From the NCBI RefSeq assembly GCF_009905725.1, contig NZ_JAAAKV010000016.1, positions 48,499-112,498 of the forward strand: a stretch of 64,000 nucleotides of DNA. The letters run 5' to 3'. The stretch is from Emticicia sp. CRIBPO (GTDB taxonomy: Bacteria > Bacteroidota > Bacteroidia > Cytophagales > Spirosomataceae). Below the pieces are notes generated by a model, which was not told the origin of the DNA, searched no databases, and worked only from the letters and a program-made list of their open reading frames with translations. Of the stretch, positions 8,914 through 16,626 are shown one piece after another. The translations under genes were made by a program, and so were the position numbers. How positions within the stretch are numbered: the stretch's first letter is position 1; each line of letters begins with the position of its first letter.

Positions 8914-9543
8914 ATGAAAAAACTCCTTTCATACCTCCGGATTCCTTTTGCCCTGGCAGTCATACTGCTGGTGGTTTCCGGCATTATTTACAGCAGAATC
9001 AGCTCTTCCTCAGCCCCTTACCTTACATCAGACCTTGACAAGGTGAGTCCTCAGAAGGCCGGCCTTTTACTGGGGACCAACAAATATTTTAAAGGCAAAA
9101 GACTCAATCTGTTCTTTTTACTCCGCATTGATGCCGCGGTGGGGCTTTACCGGGCAAAAAAGATAAAATACATCATTGTCAGTGGCAACAGCCGGCCGCC
9201 TAACCGCGAAGCACAGGACATGCGGGAGGAGTTGATCAGCCGCGGTATTCCGTCTGAAGTTATATTCATCGACTACGCCGGATACCGTACACTGGATTCG
9301 GTTTTAAGGGCCAGGGACGTGTTCGGGCAGGATACATTCCTGGTGATCTCACAACCGTTTCACAATGAAAGGGCTGTGTTCATCGCCCGGCAAAACGGCA
9401 TCAGGGCCTATGGCTACAACGCCGGGGACGTCAAGGCCCTCGCAATTGAAATCAGAGAGTTTTTTGCGAGAGACAAGGTATTCCTGGATATGCTGTTTGG
9501 CGTCAAGGCCAGGGTTTCGGGGAAGAAGGTTGAGATGAAATAA
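8914..9543 (+). CDS. SanA/YdcF-family membrane-anchored protein (DUF218)
   Basis: One N-terminal membrane segment (IPFALAVILLVVSGIIYS) anchors a periplasmic DUF218 domain. The domain shows AGLLLGTNKYF, then IKYIIVSGNSRPPNREAQDM, the acidic stretch EVIFIDYAGYRTLDS and ISQPFHNERA, the layout of SanA. In enterobacteria SanA is linked to envelope barrier function; the biochemical activity in this family is uncertain. I prefer the ATG at 8914 (MKKLLSYLRIPF), which puts basic residues directly before the membrane helix. An upstream ATG at 8878 would add twelve residues and cannot be excluded. No operon partner. Confidence 0.85.
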   Translation: MKKLLSYLRIPFALAVILLVVSGIIYSRISSSSAPYLTSDLDKVSPQKAGLLLGTNKYFKGKRLNLFFLLRIDAAVGLYRAKKIKYIIVSGNSRPPNREAQDMREELISRGIPSEVIFIDYAGYRTLDSVLRARDVFGQDTFLVISQPFHNERAVFIARQNGIRAYGYNAGDVKALAIEIREFFARDKVFLDMLFGVKARVSGKKVEMK

Positions 9544-9551
9544 AGTAGTTA

Positions 9552-10040
9552 TTACATTTCTAAATACTTCTCTATCAGGCGGATCTTCTGATGATCCTTT
9601 GGGCGGCCGAAAAAGTGCAGAATCCTTTTTTGATCAGCTAAAGAAGGGACGTGAACCTCAAAACCATCGCCGCTTATCTTAACAGGCTCCTCCACTCTCA
9701 AAGGCACCCATTTGTCGTTCCGGCAGACTTCCAGGTTACCCATCACCTCAACGTCCATATCGCCAAAACCGAAGCGTCCGAAGTTGGACCTGAATTGATG
9801 CCCGTCGGCCGGGATGTATGTATTCAGTTGCCGGTCTTTCCAGATGGTTTTTAAGAGATCGGCATCACGGGCAGAAGTCAGTAAATCGATATCAAAGGTA
9901 TTCTCAACCTCCACTCCCGACAAAATCAAAGCAGAAGCCCCGATCACATAAAAGGGGTCGTTCAACAGCGTCAGGTCCTTATTTATTTCTTTTAAAAGAG
10001 CATGTATTTTTTCTTTTATACCTGTTTCCATCGGGTTCAT
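9552..10040 (-). CDS. Minimal nucleotidyltransferase-like protein
   Basis: A 162-residue soluble protein. YVIGASALILSG followed by TFDIDLLTS resembles the helix-turn and DxD region of the minimal nucleotidyltransferase fold seen in AbiEii-like and DUF6036-like proteins. A C-terminal LADQKRILHFFGRPKDHQKI is also typical of that group. It stands alone; no adjacent toxin, HEPN or abortive-infection partner was found, so a toxin-antitoxin role is not supported. It converges on the SanA-like gene with an 8-bp gap. Family assignment is from motif shape only. Confidence 0.65.
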   Translation of the reverse strand: MNPMETGIKEKIHALLKEINKDLTLLNDPFYVIGASALILSGVEVENTFDIDLLTSARDADLLKTIWKDRQLNTYIPADGHQFRSNFGRFGFGDMDVEVMGNLEVCRNDKWVPLRVEEPVKISGDGFEVHVPSLADQKRILHFFGRPKDHQKIRLIEKYLEM

Positions 10041-10186
10041 TTATGTCCTGCAAATATCTTAAAATGAGAACAGAATTCCGAGCAACGATCCGTTTCCCTT
10101 TTTTTTCCCTGGTTCCGGAAGCGGTCTGAGTGACTATCCGGGTATATCTGCGTCTAAATTTAAAACGCTCTTTTAACCCTTTAACA

Positions 10187-10203
10187 AACACACCGGGTGT
10201 GTT
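10187..10203. promoter_or_regulatory. 17-bp palindrome, candidate operator
   Basis: AACACACC-G-GGTGTGTT is a perfect inverted repeat ending 17 bp before the ATG at 10220. Its position suits an operator in the leader of that gene. No cognate regulator is identifiable. Confidence 0.4.
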
Positions 10204-10219
10204 CCGATCATTTATTCTT

Positions 10220-10885
10220 ATGGCTATCATTACGACAATTTCACAAATCCATCTCAAAACCACTCCTTTAGACGCTACCCACGAATGCCCCAAATGTAAG
10301 CAACACAGCCATCTTCAACTGGACTGGTTTCAGCCGGAAGTTTCCAACTTTGGCGGTTCGGTTCTGTTAAAAAGAAAAGACGCCCAGCTAAGTTGTTCTG
10401 CCTGCCATCAAATCATCAGACCCAAGGACATTTCCCCGGAGATCAAGAGCCTGATCAAAGCAGAAAGAGAAAACATTGTCGCCCATTTCAGGATCAGACC
10501 CTCCCTGTTTTTTTACGGCCTGGTCATTTTCCTTGCGGGAATCTTCACTTATTTCAAGGTAATCAAAAAGAGCGATACAGGTCCGGATCCGGCTTTTGCC
10601 CATATCAAGGCCGGCACAAAAATGTGGACTTATGACTTTGACGAAACAGCAAAGAAACATTACACCTGGTTCCTCGTCAGCCGTATCTCGGGTGACACCG
10701 TTTTTGTCAGGCCGCACAAAGAAACCGTCACATCTTCCTCTTCATCTTCATTGCAAAACACAGAAGATCAGTTTAGTCCGACAGAAATTCCTGTGGCACA
10801 GGAAGAGCTAATAAAAGAGCAAAAATTATTTATCAACAACCAGATTCCCTACCGGAGCATAGGCAAGGTAGAAGAGCTGGAATAA
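10220..10885 (+). CDS. Membrane protein with N-terminal zinc-ribbon-like Cys pairs, function unknown
   Basis: Not recognised. The visible 221 residues contain two Cys pairs (HECPKCKQHS and LSCSACHQII) spaced like a zinc ribbon, then a single membrane helix (SLFFYGLVIFLAGIFTYF). A C-terminal domain with a beta-rich WTYDFDETAKKHYTWFLV segment and a Ser run (SSSSSS) follows. The ATG at 10220 is preferred over a GTG at 10130, which would run through the palindrome at 10187. Topology suggests a cytoplasmic metal-binding head and a periplasmic tail, or the reverse. Neighbours do not suggest a function. Confidence 0.7.
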   Translation: MAIITTISQIHLKTTPLDATHECPKCKQHSHLQLDWFQPEVSNFGGSVLLKRKDAQLSCSACHQIIRPKDISPEIKSLIKAERENIVAHFRIRPSLFFYGLVIFLAGIFTYFKVIKKSDTGPDPAFAHIKAGTKMWTYDFDETAKKHYTWFLVSRISGDTVFVRPHKETVTSSSSSSLQNTEDQFSPTEIPVAQEELIKEQKLFINNQIPYRSIGKVEELE

Positions 10886-10991
10886 ACAGGTATTTCCAGG
10901 GCGGCCACCGACCCGTTTGCAGAACGCAGACGGGTATTTTATTTTAGCCGGAAACCGCTTCGCCAATCCTGTTTTTCACTATTTTTATCGA

Positions 10992-12548
10992 ATGAAAACA
11001 ACCGTTCCTTTGAAAAGAATATCTGAAATATACCTCCTGGCTATCGCACTTGTTATCAGTCATACTACCCTAGCCCAGAAAAAACCACAGCAACCCAATG
11101 TCATTTTTATTTACGCCGACGACGTCGGTTACGGTGATTTAAGCTCCTACGGTGCCCGTAAAATCAGTACGCCAAACATAGACCGGATCGGTAAAGAGGG
11201 CGTCCGGTTTACGAATGCCCACGCCACTTCGGCTACCTGTACCCCGTCGCGTTATGCCCTGATGACGGGCAGATATCCCTGGCGTCAGCAGGGAACGGGT
11301 GTGCTACCCGGCGACGCCTCCCTGATTCTTCCGACTGACCGCACCACGCTTCCCTCGCTGTTTCAGAAATCCGGATACAAAACGGCTGTAGTAGGTAAAT
11401 GGCACCTGGGGCTGGGCGAAAAAGGTGAAAAAATCAACTGGAACAAGCCTGTTGCCAAAGGCCCCAAAGAAGTGGGCTTTGATTATTCCTATATTTTCCC
11501 GGCCACTTCCGACCGTGTACCGACTGTTTTCATGGAAAACCAGGCTGTGGTAGGTCTCAGTGCTGATGATCCCATTGAAGTGGATTATAAAAACAAGATC
11601 GGAAACGAACCTACCGGGAAAGAAAATCCTGAATTGCTGAAACTACCCGCGGCTCTTAACCACGGCCACAACAATACGATTGTCAACGGTATCGGACGTA
11701 TCGGGTGGATGTCCGGCGGAAAACAGGCCCGCTGGACGGACGAAGAAATTGCCCATGTTTTCCTGGACAAAGCTGAGTCTTTTATAGAAAAACAGGCCAA
11801 AAGTCCGTTCTTTTTATACTTTTCACTGAACGACATCCACGTGCCCCGCATGCCCAGCACCCAGTTTAAAGGCAAAAGTGGTATGGGACTTCGCGGTGAT
11901 GTTATACTTCAGATGGACTGGACCGTGGGTCAGATCCTGAAAAAACTGGAAGAGCTTAAAATTTCGGAAAATACGATTGTTATTTTCTCGAGCGACAACG
12001 GCCCCGTGCTGGACGACGGTTATGCTGACAAAGCTGTGGAACTGGCCGCGGGCCATCAGCAGGCCGGAGGGTTCCGGGGAGGAAAATACAGTGCTTTTGA
12101 AGGTGGCACCCGCATACCAATGTTGATCAGATGGCCCAAAGGCATCAAAAAAGGCATAGAATCCAATGCACTGGTCTGCCAGATAGATATGCTGGCTTCC
12201 TTTGCCAGACTGCTGAACCAGCCATTGAACAAAGAAGACGGGCCGGACAGTTTTGAGATACGCGATGCTTTTCTCGGCAAATCATTAAAGGGAAGAGAAA
12301 CACTGATAAAACAAGGAGGAGCCTTATCGCTCACCGAAGGCCAATGGAAATACATCGAACCCAACAAAGGCCCCGCCTATTACGAACTGACGGGGATCGA
12401 ATCCGGCAACAGTGAATCACCCCAGCTGTATAACTTATCAAAGGACAAGGAGGAAAAGAAAAACCTCGCTGACCAGTATCCCGACCGGGTAAAAGCCATG
12501 ACTTCAACCCTGAACAAAATGAAGGAAGCAAGCCGGACGAGGCCGTAA
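10992..12548 (+). CDS. Exported sulfatase (arylsulfatase, S1 family)
   Basis: Second secreted sulfatase, 518 residues. A signal peptide spans about residues 1-29 (ending TTLAQ). The metal-binding NVIFIYADDVGYGD carries Asp43 and Asp44. The maturation motif is TCTPSRYALMTGRY with Cys83 as the formylglycine precursor. VVGKWHLGLG, SLNDIHVPRMP and FSSDNGPVLDDG are further sulfatase hallmarks. The start is the ATG at 10992; an in-frame TTG at 10917 would add a stretch without signal-peptide character. It converges on the SRPBCC gene with only 8 bp between stops. The substrate is not predictable. Confidence 0.94.
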   Translation: MKTTVPLKRISEIYLLAIALVISHTTLAQKKPQQPNVIFIYADDVGYGDLSSYGARKISTPNIDRIGKEGVRFTNAHATSATCTPSRYALMTGRYPWRQQGTGVLPGDASLILPTDRTTLPSLFQKSGYKTAVVGKWHLGLGEKGEKINWNKPVAKGPKEVGFDYSYIFPATSDRVPTVFMENQAVVGLSADDPIEVDYKNKIGNEPTGKENPELLKLPAALNHGHNNTIVNGIGRIGWMSGGKQARWTDEEIAHVFLDKAESFIEKQAKSPFFLYFSLNDIHVPRMPSTQFKGKSGMGLRGDVILQMDWTVGQILKKLEELKISENTIVIFSSDNGPVLDDGYADKAVELAAGHQQAGGFRGGKYSAFEGGTRIPMLIRWPKGIKKGIESNALVCQIDMLASFARLLNQPLNKEDGPDSFEIRDAFLGKSLKGRETLIKQGGALSLTEGQWKYIEPNKGPAYYELTGIESGNSESPQLYNLSKDKEEKKNLADQYPDRVKAMTSTLNKMKEASRTRP

Positions 12549-12556
12549 ATAAGTAA

Positions 12557-13045
12557 TCAGCCGTTCATCTCCGAAAGCACCACCTCCAGACGGTCAAAAT
12601 TCTCTTCGTTAGCCCCGGTGACCAATGATTTCAGGGCATCACACATTTCTTTGTTCTGAAAAATCATTTTATAGGAAAGAAATGTATCCTCTCCATTTGA
12701 CTCAAAAGTGGCAACCCCCTGAAACTGTGGTGCTGATATATGATTGAATACAAGTTTTTTAAACGGCTCAATGGCAATGAAAACAGATTCATTCGGGTAG
12801 TTGGCCCCATTGGGTCCGTGCATCACAAAACTCCATTGTCCGCCCGGACGTAAATCGTAAATATTAAACGTATTGGTAAAACCATTCGGTCCCCACCATT
12901 TTTTGTGATGGTCCGGGGTAGTCCAGGCCTCAAATACCAGTCCCGTAGGATAGTGTAGAATCCTTTGGGTCAGTATGAAATTTTCTGCAGGGCTGTCGGT
13001 AATTTCTGCTTGTATATTTTCCAGCCAGATTTTCGAATTTGACAT
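12557..13045 (-). CDS. SRPBCC (AHSA1-like) domain protein
   Basis: Soluble START/Bet v1-like fold of the AHSA1 type (162 residues): LTQRILHYPTGLVFEAWTTP, then WWGPNGFT and the VFNHISAPQF strand. These proteins bind hydrophobic ligands or act as co-chaperone-like factors; no ligand can be inferred. ATG at 13045 chosen (MSNSKIWLENI); a TTG at 13087 lies inside the preceding gene. Third gene of an ArsR-SRPBCC-SRPBCC operon, 13 bp after the preceding stop. Confidence 0.88.
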   Translation of the reverse strand: MSNSKIWLENIQAEITDSPAENFILTQRILHYPTGLVFEAWTTPDHHKKWWGPNGFTNTFNIYDLRPGGQWSFVMHGPNGANYPNESVFIAIEPFKKLVFNHISAPQFQGVATFESNGEDTFLSYKMIFQNKEMCDALKSLVTGANEENFDRLEVVLSEMNG

Positions 13046-13058
13046 AATGATATAAAGG

Positions 13059-13559
13059 TTAAATAAGTTCAGCCGAAAGGCGTTCAAACATCTGTATCCA
13101 GCTTGGGTGTGCTCCTGTTTCTTTGGCCAGACTTTCAGAAGCGGTCTGATGTAAAGTCAGCAGGGTTTTGTCAGCGTTTTCTTCAAAAGTAACCGTAACA
13201 ATGGTGATTTTGGGCCATTCCGGGTGCATGCCCAGGGCTTTGGGCTCCGCTTCATTGCCGTGTTCATCCGTCGCTGTAAGTGTGTAAACCAACCGCTCAG
13301 GGGCTTTGATTTCAAGGTATTCGCCTTTACACCAGCAATCCTTGAATGCCGGGTTTTTGATGCATGACCTGAACCTCCCTCCTTCCCTGAGGTCAATTTC
13401 GGGAAATTCGATGGTGCAGCCATGAGGAGCATACCATTTTCTGAGATGCTCAGGATCTGTCCAGGCTTTGAAAAGAATATCCCTTCTGACATCAAATACA
13501 TAAGAAATCAATATTTCTCTATCCGTGCTTTTATTTTCCGGCTGATTCATTATTTCCAT
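13059..13559 (-). CDS. SRPBCC (AHSA1-like) domain protein
   Basis: Second AHSA1-type protein of the operon, 166 residues. Diagnostic pieces are ISYVFDVRRDILFKAWTDPE, KWYAPHGCTIEFPEID and LREGGRF. The start overlaps the end of the ArsR gene by 29 bp, indicating translational coupling; an internal ATG at 13550 would still overlap. SRPBCC genes behind ArsR-type repressors are a common bacterial pairing in which the small regulator controls them. Ligand unknown. Confidence 0.9.
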   Translation of the reverse strand: MEIMNQPENKSTDREILISYVFDVRRDILFKAWTDPEHLRKWYAPHGCTIEFPEIDLREGGRFRSCIKNPAFKDCWCKGEYLEIKAPERLVYTLTATDEHGNEAEPKALGMHPEWPKITIVTVTFEENADKTLLTLHQTASESLAKETGAHPSWIQMFERLSAELI

Positions 13560-13878
13560 TTTCTTTACTTTTTAATTCCACCAGGTAATTGTCAAGCGAT
13601 TGAAAACGATCCACCCAGAACTGGCGATATTGTTCCACCCAGCCTGATACCTCACTGAGTTTGTCGAGCTTTGCCTCGCAAAACCTTTCCCTCCCCTGCT
13701 GCTTAATCACAATCAGGCCGCACTCTTTAAGTATCTTGATGTGTTTTGAAACCGCCTGACGGCTGATGTCAAAAGTTTCGGCCACGGTGTTTAAATTCAT
13801 GGACTGATAGGCTACCACCCGGATGATTTCCCGGCGGGTAGGATCGGCAATAGCCTGAAATACGTCTCTTCTTATCAT
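13531..13878 (-). CDS. ArsR-family winged-helix transcriptional regulator
   Basis: A 115-residue winged-helix repressor. IADPTRREIIRVVAYQSMNL is the N-terminal helix pair, and DISRQAVSKHIKILKECGLI is the recognition helix region. It lacks the CxC metal site of the arsenic sensor at 36469, so it probably belongs to the non-metal group that accompanies SRPBCC genes. First gene of its operon. AT-rich DNA from 13879 leads into the 3' end of the NUDIX gene, without a clear operator. Confidence 0.9.
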   Translation of the reverse strand: MIRRDVFQAIADPTRREIIRVVAYQSMNLNTVAETFDISRQAVSKHIKILKECGLIVIKQQGRERFCEAKLDKLSEVSGWVEQYRQFWVDRFQSLDNYLVELKSKENGNNESAGK

Positions 13879-14055
13879 TAATATGCAATCGTTTGGTTAC
13901 AAATATAAATGCAACAATTCAGTTGCACAAGTATTTACGAATATTTTTATTTCATGGGCAATCATTCAATAGCAGAGGCCCTCACTGCAAAAGATCAAGG
14001 CAGGAAATTAATAGAAAGGCTGACATTCCTCCACCTACATCAGGTCCGGGGTTTG

Positions 14056-14748
14056 TCATTTTTCAAAACTATACAAAAAAGGAGCTTTGTGGGCTTTGCC
14101 TGAGTATTGTTTATCATGGCGTTTGAGGATGCCGAGGCCCAGCATTTTCCGCTGAAATGTTCCCCGGTGGATGGATTCTCCCAGGATCGCTTCATAAACT
14201 TTCTGCAGCTCTTTCATGGTAAAAACCAGGGGCATAAGGTTAAAACCTACCAGTTTACGGTCAATATTATCGCGAAGTGTCTGCAATGCTTTGTTGACGA
14301 TCTCATTATGGTCCTGCATCAGGGCGGGCAGGTTATCTATGTCATACCAGCCACATGAATCGGACAGGGCGTCGGGCTGCGGAACAACTTTCTCGTAATC
14401 TATCAGGGCATAATAGGCCACAGAAATAAAACGCTCGAGCATCCAGGCGTACTGTTCTGTTGAATTGCCGTTGGCCAGGAGTATCGTCTGCATGGATTCG
14501 GGCTGATACCGCTGCACATCCCCGAAAGTATAAAACTGCTCAAGGTAAATATTATCCAGCCCCGTTCTTTCTTTGAGACCCCTCCTGACTGCGTCGTTCA
14601 GGTTTTCTTCCATTTTCACAAATCCCCCAGGAAGGGCATAAAGTCCTGTATTATGATACTTCATGATGAGAATTTTCAGCTTATCTCCTGAGAATCCGAG
14701 GATAACCGAATCGAACGCGATATGTCTTAAATAGTTTTTTGGTTCCAC
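14056..14748 (-). CDS. NUDIX-domain transcriptional regulator (NrtR-like)
   Basis: Two-domain regulator: an N-terminal NUDIX fold (about residues 5-150) and a C-terminal winged helix (about 165-230, TMKELQKVYEAILG, then FQRKMLGLGIL) typical of the NrtR group, whose NUDIX part senses a metabolite. The Nudix box at residues 42-64 is degenerate: the expected RE-U-x-EE core reads RGLKERTG, so it probably binds rather than hydrolyses. Translation appears to start at GTG 14748; no in-frame ATG lies just upstream. It is divergent from the carboxylesterase gene, with a 23-bp palindrome between them. Homologues in Bacteroidota include sugar-responsive regulators; the ligand here is unknown. Confidence 0.86.
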   Translation of the reverse strand: MEPKNYLRHIAFDSVILGFSGDKLKILIMKYHNTGLYALPGGFVKMEENLNDAVRRGLKERTGLDNIYLEQFYTFGDVQRYQPESMQTILLANGNSTEQYAWMLERFISVAYYALIDYEKVVPQPDALSDSCGWYDIDNLPALMQDHNEIVNKALQTLRDNIDRKLVGFNLMPLVFTMKELQKVYEAILGESIHRGTFQRKMLGLGILKRHDKQYSGKAHKAPFLYSFEK

Positions 14749-14881
14749 TTTGTAATGTTAGTGATTTTCTGAAAAGAGAAAAAGAAAAACGGGATGAAAA
14801 GCTCCTTCTTCTTACACCTCCGACGCTTCCTGAATATAATTTTTTCAAAAATAAGTAGGATAATTTAAAAAAACGAATTAC

Positions 14882-14904
14882 TATTGTCGCAATATGCGAC
14901 AATA
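14882..14904. promoter_or_regulatory. 23-bp perfect palindrome, probable operator of the NUDIX regulator
   Basis: TATTGTCGCA and TGCGACAATA form perfect 10-bp arms around ATA. It lies 10 bp before the carboxylesterase ATG, so bound protein would block its leader. Assignment to the divergent NUDIX regulator rests on position and symmetry. Confidence 0.65.
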
Positions 14905-14914
14905 ATCAAAATTT

Positions 14915-16549
14915 ATGAAAAAAATATTTTATCTGGCAGCTTTGAGCTGTTTTATTACATTTTCGTCCATGGCCCAGGGCAACAATGCCTTCGCTGTGCA
15001 GACTACCGTTCAGAACGGTATTATTGAGGGTAATTACGATACTAAAACCGGTATTCAGACTTATTTCGGTGTACCTTTTGCCAAACCACCGGTAGGAAAC
15101 CTGAGATGGAAAGCCCCTCAGCCGGCTGAAAACTGGAAAGGCGTAAAGCAAACCAAGAAATTCTCGGCAAGACCCATGCAATCAGTGGTTTTCGGTGATA
15201 TGAACTCCCGTTCAGATGGCGTCAGCGAAGACTGTCTTTATTTAAATGTGTGGACCCCTGCCAAACGCAACACCAAAGGCCTGCCTGTACTGGTTTACTT
15301 TTATGGTGGCGGTTTTGTGGCAGGAGATGCTTCGGAGCCCCGCTATGACGGTGAAGCCATGGCCAAAAAAGGCATTGTGGTCGTGACTGCCAATCACAGG
15401 CTTAACATTTTCGGTTTCTTTGCACACCCCGAACTGAGTGCTGAAGCTGCTTACAAAGCCTCAGGTAACTATGGCTTGCTGGATCAGCATGCGACCCTGG
15501 AATGGGTGAAGAAAAATATCGCGGCTTTCGGGGGAGACCCTTCCAAAGTGACCATTGCGGGAGAATCAGCCGGTTCTATCTCTGTGAGTGCCCAAATGTC
15601 TTCTCCGCTTTCTAAAGGACTTATTGCAGGAGCCATTGGTGAAAGCGGTGCCGGCATCAACCCTACGCTTGCCCCGGTTCCATTGGCAGAAGCCGAAAAA
15701 ACCGGACTTGAATTTGCCAAAAATGCCGGATTCCCTTCATTGGCCCAATTGAGAGCCCTAAGCTCCAGAGAAGTTTATGAAATTTATAATGAATCGAAAA
15801 GATTCGGCTTTCCTACAGTCATTGACGGTTATTTCTATCCTAAAACCATTCCTCAGATTTTCAATGCGAAGCAACAGGCCCAGGTGCCGCTTTTGCTAGG
15901 CTGGAACTCTGCAGAGATTCCGGGAGGAGCCTTTATGTTTGGTCAGCCGAATAAAGAAGAAAACTTTATTAACAGGGTAAAAAAGGAATACCCTAATGAT
16001 TTCGAAGAGGTACTGAAATTATATCCTCATGGTTCTGAGAAAGAAGTAGAACTCTCGGCCACGGCCCTGGCTTCAGACCGTTTCATTTCTTACAGCACCT
16101 GGAAATGGTTTGATCTGCACAGAAACAACAGCAGCCAGCCGGTTTACAGGTATTTATACAGCAAGCTGCGTCCACCTTTGGCAGACAACAACCTGGCAGC
16201 AGGACTGGCTGGTGGCACCGTCAAAAAAGACCCGAACGCTCCCAAAGCTCCTGAGGCAGTAGGTGCCCCGCATGCCTGTGAAATCGAATATGCCATGGGA
16301 AACCTTCATCTGATCAAGGAGTTTGCCTGGACACCGGACGATTACAAAGTGTCGGAAACCATGTTTAATTTCTTTGCCAATTTTATCAAAACCGGAAACC
16401 CGAACGGAACAGGATTACCTGAATGGCCAAGTGCCAAAGCAGGAGACAAAACTCCTCCTGTGATGATCATTAACACGGAGTCTAAAGCCATCGCCACTAA
16501 AGACGACGGCAGGTATGAGTTCCTGGATAAGGCCTATGGCAATAAGTAG
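14915..16549 (+). CDS. Exported type-B carboxylesterase
   Basis: Secreted serine hydrolase of the alpha/beta-hydrolase COesterase family, 544 residues. Signal peptide MKKIFYLAALSCFITFSSMA. The oxyanion-hole region is YFYGGGFVAGD and the nucleophile elbow is IAGESAGSISV. SEDCLYLNVWTP is the type-B signature, and the C-terminal GAPHACEIEYAMG supplies the probable catalytic His. It hydrolyses carboxylic esters; the natural substrate (acylated glycan, xenobiotic or lipid ester) is unknown. It heads a pair of esterases and is probably controlled by the palindrome at 14882. Confidence 0.92.
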   Translation: MKKIFYLAALSCFITFSSMAQGNNAFAVQTTVQNGIIEGNYDTKTGIQTYFGVPFAKPPVGNLRWKAPQPAENWKGVKQTKKFSARPMQSVVFGDMNSRSDGVSEDCLYLNVWTPAKRNTKGLPVLVYFYGGGFVAGDASEPRYDGEAMAKKGIVVVTANHRLNIFGFFAHPELSAEAAYKASGNYGLLDQHATLEWVKKNIAAFGGDPSKVTIAGESAGSISVSAQMSSPLSKGLIAGAIGESGAGINPTLAPVPLAEAEKTGLEFAKNAGFPSLAQLRALSSREVYEIYNESKRFGFPTVIDGYFYPKTIPQIFNAKQQAQVPLLLGWNSAEIPGGAFMFGQPNKEENFINRVKKEYPNDFEEVLKLYPHGSEKEVELSATALASDRFISYSTWKWFDLHRNNSSQPVYRYLYSKLRPPLADNNLAAGLAGGTVKKDPNAPKAPEAVGAPHACEIEYAMGNLHLIKEFAWTPDDYKVSETMFNFFANFIKTGNPNGTGLPEWPSAKAGDKTPPVMIINTESKAIATKDDGRYEFLDKAYGNK

Positions 16550-16626
16550 ACTATAAGCTTTAAGCCGTAAGCTTTAAGAAACATGGTCTGAACTAAAACA
16601 TATTAAAAATTCTAACATTCATAAAC

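Noticed and set aside
9552..10040. Toxin-antitoxin or abortive-infection system around the nucleotidyltransferase-like gene
   Set aside because: No partner gene with HEPN, AbiEi or other defence features on either side.
13893..14126. Short plus-strand frames between the ArsR and NUDIX genes
   Set aside because: They run into the 3' end of the NUDIX gene and show no recognisable features.
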